Of a stretch of DNA of 64,000 bases, positions 61,150 through 64,000 are shown piece by piece (the stretch's first letter is position 1; each line of letters opens with the position of its first letter). Source of the DNA: Cryptomeria japonica (taxonomy: Eukaryota; Streptophyta; Pinopsida; Cupressales; Cupressaceae). Below the pieces are notes generated by a model. It ran no database searches. It saw only the letters and a program-made list of their open reading frames with translations, and was not told where the DNA came from. The translations under genes were made by a program, and so were the position numbers. Location: contig NC_081412.1 in assembly GCF_030272615.1 (NCBI RefSeq), positions 544,718,370 through 544,782,369 on the forward strand. Reading direction: 5' to 3'.

Positions 61150-62634
61150 CCTCCATTTAAAGCACCAAATATAAAAGATCATTGATCTACCCTCGAAGTG
61201 GTGATTCTGTATTATATAACACACCCTAGGTTATCAATCTATCTTTAGAAAATTTTCTTGCATGTGACATTTTCTTGATCATCTAATAAAAACATGGCCT
61301 ACTAGTTTGATCCTTTCTTGCACTCCCTAAGGTGTTGATCGACTATCAATCACCCAACATAACACAACTTCCTATCGTGTACCATCCATATGACTCATCA
61401 TGATCATCTAATATAACACAACTTGCTAGATTTATCTTTGTTAAACATGTTTATGCTCCCTAAGGTATTGATCATCTAGATGAACAGGCTTGCTAGATTG
61501 ATAATTATTGTTTATGCTCATTGACACTTGATTACCTAGTATAGAGTGTCTTTCTACTGTGAAAATTTTCTTGCGATACATGGATCACACAACATAACAT
61601 AACTCTTTGGCTAGTGGAATCCATGCCTCATTGGCTAGTGAAATTCATAGCATGTATATGGACCCCTAGCATAACATAACTTTCTAGTTGTCAGACCATA
61701 CCCTCCTTCCAATAGGTATATGCTCTTATCTCTTTATATAAATCCACTTGTTCTTTAGTAATAGTATTATAAGGACTATACTTAGCAGTTGAGATAATCT
61801 TTGTGTTGTGTTCTCTACAACTAGTTGACTTGGAGCCTTTATTTTTGGTACTAACATCTTTTTGTTCTTTCCTTTTGATTTGCATTTTGTTATTTGTTTT
61901 GTTTTGTTTTTGTTTTACCTTGTTTTATTTTTGTGTCTTGTATTTTTCATAGGTATATCTTGCTTCATATGTTGTTGCAGGAGTTGATAGGATCATAAAA
62001 TTGGGGTCTTGCTTCCCTCAACTTTTCATCATTCTATCCCTAGTATGTCTTTCTCTTGTATAACTTCTCTACTTTACCACAAGTATGAGTATAATTTCAT
62101 AGTCCTACCAATGTAGGGGCTAAAATTAGAGTTGTAAATTGTATCCCTCTATAATTTCACACTCTATTTGGAACTTAATTTTGTGCTCTTTCTCGTAAAT
62201 CATTTTAAACCTATTTGTGCCCTATTATATCATATAATTTATTTTTTAAACCCATAATTTAATTTTTGATCAAATATTAATTTTGAGACTAGGTCTTATT
62301 TTTTGGATCCTAACAAATCATTGCCTCTTATTTTGGTACCTTTTTTAGTATACTTTGGGTACCCATGTCTTATTTCCTCCAAAATGGGCCCAAATTTAAA
62401 TAATTATGAGCATTGGCCTCTATCATTCATGATCCAATCTCAATATTTGTATTTGATCATTGATTGTAAGCCTACATTAAAAAATAACTTTGTGATCCCT
62501 GTATAAAGCACATCTTCTATCATTCATCGGGGCTAAAAAATTCTAAGCATTCTATTGATGTAATGCAAGCACTATAATTCTAAATTATTAGCATATTGAG
62601 TAGAAACTACAACTATCAAAATTCAAGTATGATC
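61150..62634. other. Spacer with degenerate repeats, no gene
   Basis: 61240-61690 has recurring blocks (GATCATCTA, CTCCCTAAGGTRTTGATC, CATAACATAACT, TTGGCTAGTG) in imperfect tandem order. 61880-62500 is T-rich. The region 62120-62200 faintly resembles the G1 LTR start, but not enough to call. Confidence 0.4.
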
Positions 62635-64000
62635 TGTTGATATGTGGCGACTGATCAGCAAAGTACTGTACACTCAGCACGTATCCTTATCAGTTTTTTT
62701 TTGTTGATGAAAACCGACATTGTAATAAAACCCTAAAAAGGTCGACTTTGTCTGTTGCCCTAAAAACGCATGTTATAAGCGGCTGGGATGCTTAAGGCAT
62801 TGTAATGTTGATGTACTATTTTTGCTGGATAATAAGAAAGATTGGACAGCTATGTATGGTGGATGTAACCCATTCTGGGTGAACCACGTTAAATCTTTGT
62901 GTTATCTGTGTCCTATTTTATTCCTTTATCTTTTATATTTAAATCTGCATATAATTGTTAATTCATATTTGCTTCGGATCTGCTTGAAACCCTAACAATT
63001 GGTATCAAAGCGAGGTTTTCTGTAAATTGGCAGGACTTTTAGATTTGAGTGGGAGCAATGGAGAATTCCAAATTCAAGGTCGAAAATTTTAATGGCCAAA
63101 ATTATCAGTTATGGAAAATGCAGATGGAGGATTACCTATATCAAAAGGATTTGTGGCGGCCATTAGAAGGAAAGGCAAAGAAAGCGACCACAATGTCATA
63201 TGAAGAATGGGACATTTTAGATAGAAAGGCACTGGGATCCATTCGATTGTGCCTTGCACCATTTGTAGCTTTCAATATAACAGAAGCGAAAATGGCTATA
63301 GATTTGATGGCGATATTGGCTAAGCTATATGAGAAACCCTCGACTTTGAATAATGTATTTCTTATGAAGCATTTGTTTAATTTGAAAATGAGTGAGGGAG
63401 AATCTGTAGTGGAGCACTTAACTGAATTTAATGCAATTACCAGTCAATTGTCTTTGGTAAAAATTACTTTTGCAGAAGAGGTTAGGGTTCTCTTGATTTT
63501 ATGTTCTTTGCCAAAAAGCTAGAATAGCTTGGTTATGGCTGTAAGTAACTCTGTCTCTGGAAAAAATACTTTGGTATTTGATGATATTGTTGGTGTTATC
63601 CTAAGCAAGGAAATGTGAAGGAAAAGCACAGGTGAGACTCCAACATCATCAAGTAGTGTTTTGAATGTGGAGAATAGAGGAAGATCAAAGGAAAGAGGAA
63701 AAGCCCCTTGGAGTGAGAAGTCACGAGGGAAGTCAAAGAAAGGATGCTCTCAATCTAGAGGAAAGAAAGATTGCTAGTACTACGGAAAGCCTGGTCATCT
63801 AAAGAAAGACTGATGGTCTCAGAAAAACAAAGGAGACAAAAATGAAAATGATAGTAAGGAAGCTAATATTGCAAGTAATACTTTACAAGATGCTTTAATC
63901 TTATGTTTGGACAATGTTAATGATTCCTAGGTAATAGATTCTGGGGCTTCATTTCATGCTACACCCCATAGAAAATATTTTCTAGATTATGTTCAAGGTG
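62635..64000 (+). mobile_element. Copia element, 5' LTR and gag-protease, cut by window end
   Basis: A probable 363-bp LTR (62635-62997, TGTTGATATGTGG..AACCCTAACA) is followed by a primer-binding site at 62999-63015 (TTGGTATCAAAGCGAGG), then the gag ATG at 63058. The rest of pol and the 3' LTR lie beyond the window. It is the least decayed Copia here: gag is open for 155 codons. Confidence 0.85.
63058..64000 (+). pseudogene. Copia gag, zinc knuckle and protease start
   Basis: Gag: KVENFNGQNYQLWKMQMEDY, LGSIRLCLAPFVAFNI, LFNLKMSEGESVVEHLTEFN. Three stops then interrupt it: TAG 63520 (PKS*NSL), TGA 63616 (EM*RK) and TAG 63775 (DC*YYGKPGH). Two replace a conserved Trp and one a likely Arg. The zinc knuckle reads C-x-x-Y-GKPGHLKKDC, so the second Cys is lost. 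The protease box WVIDSGASFHATP is intact and the window ends shortly after. Because of the stops it is scored as inactive unless they are read through. Confidence 0.88.

Noticed and set aside
61240..61690. CRISPR-like or satellite array
   Set aside because: The repeats are irregular in length and spacing with no conserved unit, and a plant genome makes CRISPR implausible.
62120..62320. Fourth G1 LTR
   Set aside because: Only about 40 bp look alike and the rest cannot be aligned by eye.

Overview
The window reads as plant nuclear DNA, most likely from a gymnosperm such as a conifer (an inference). It is AT-rich and almost filled with decayed, nested LTR retrotransposons and LINEs. It holds one clearly intact host gene, whose third intron is about 20 kb long. 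No bacterial-style operons, rRNA, tRNA or CRISPR were seen.

The host gene is a plant glutamate receptor-like channel (GLR) on the + strand, 30124-53243. Six exons can be spliced by eye into a frame of 927 codons: 30124-30394, 30529-31832, 31916-32196, 52138-52169, 52269-52678 and 52758-53243. They encode a signal peptide, an amino-terminal LIVBP-like domain, ligand-binding lobes S1 and S2, M1, pore loop, M3 and M4. Exon 4 is a 32-nt microexon carrying the pore loop. It is separated from exon 3 by a 19,941-bp intron packed with transposon relics.

Left of the gene: a decayed multi-exon gene of unknown function (73-1517, -); a short hairpin with two CArG boxes (2002-2096); and the LTR of a Ty3 family here called G1 (2645-3624). 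Next is a complete Copia element, C1 (3625-10620, -), then a LINE RNase H relic (11950-12720, -). A second G1 copy on the + strand (13384-26548) is split twice. A 7.8-kb chromovirus, G2 (13712-21473, -; target-site duplication AAACC), sits inside its LTR, and a solo LTR (25377-26443; duplication GATCC) sits inside its internal region. A coiled-coil pseudogene and a TC/TA/CA microsatellite lie just before the GLR.

Inside the giant intron, in order: a Copia relic with one LTR (33557-36035, +), a truncated G1 copy with a duplicated gag segment (36035-39353, -), a Copia RT relic (40860-41570), and a near-full-length L1-type LINE with a terminal RNase H domain (42430-47760). These are followed by two relics of an acidic/coiled-coil protein family in opposite orientations (47850-50830), one with an almost exact 129-bp tandem duplication, and a Copia RNase H tail (51420-51640).

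Right of the gene: a Copia relic (54330-56110), then a 4,280-bp non-coding insertion with TG...CA ends and a perfect CATAA target-site duplication (56865-61144). The latter is probably a giant solo LTR, with a GC-rich 46-bp tandem array inside. The window ends in the 5' LTR and gag of another Copia element (62635-64000, +). Many stops in the relics look like C-to-T or G-to-A changes (CGA to TGA, TGG to TAG or TGA), as expected of long-methylated, silenced elements.
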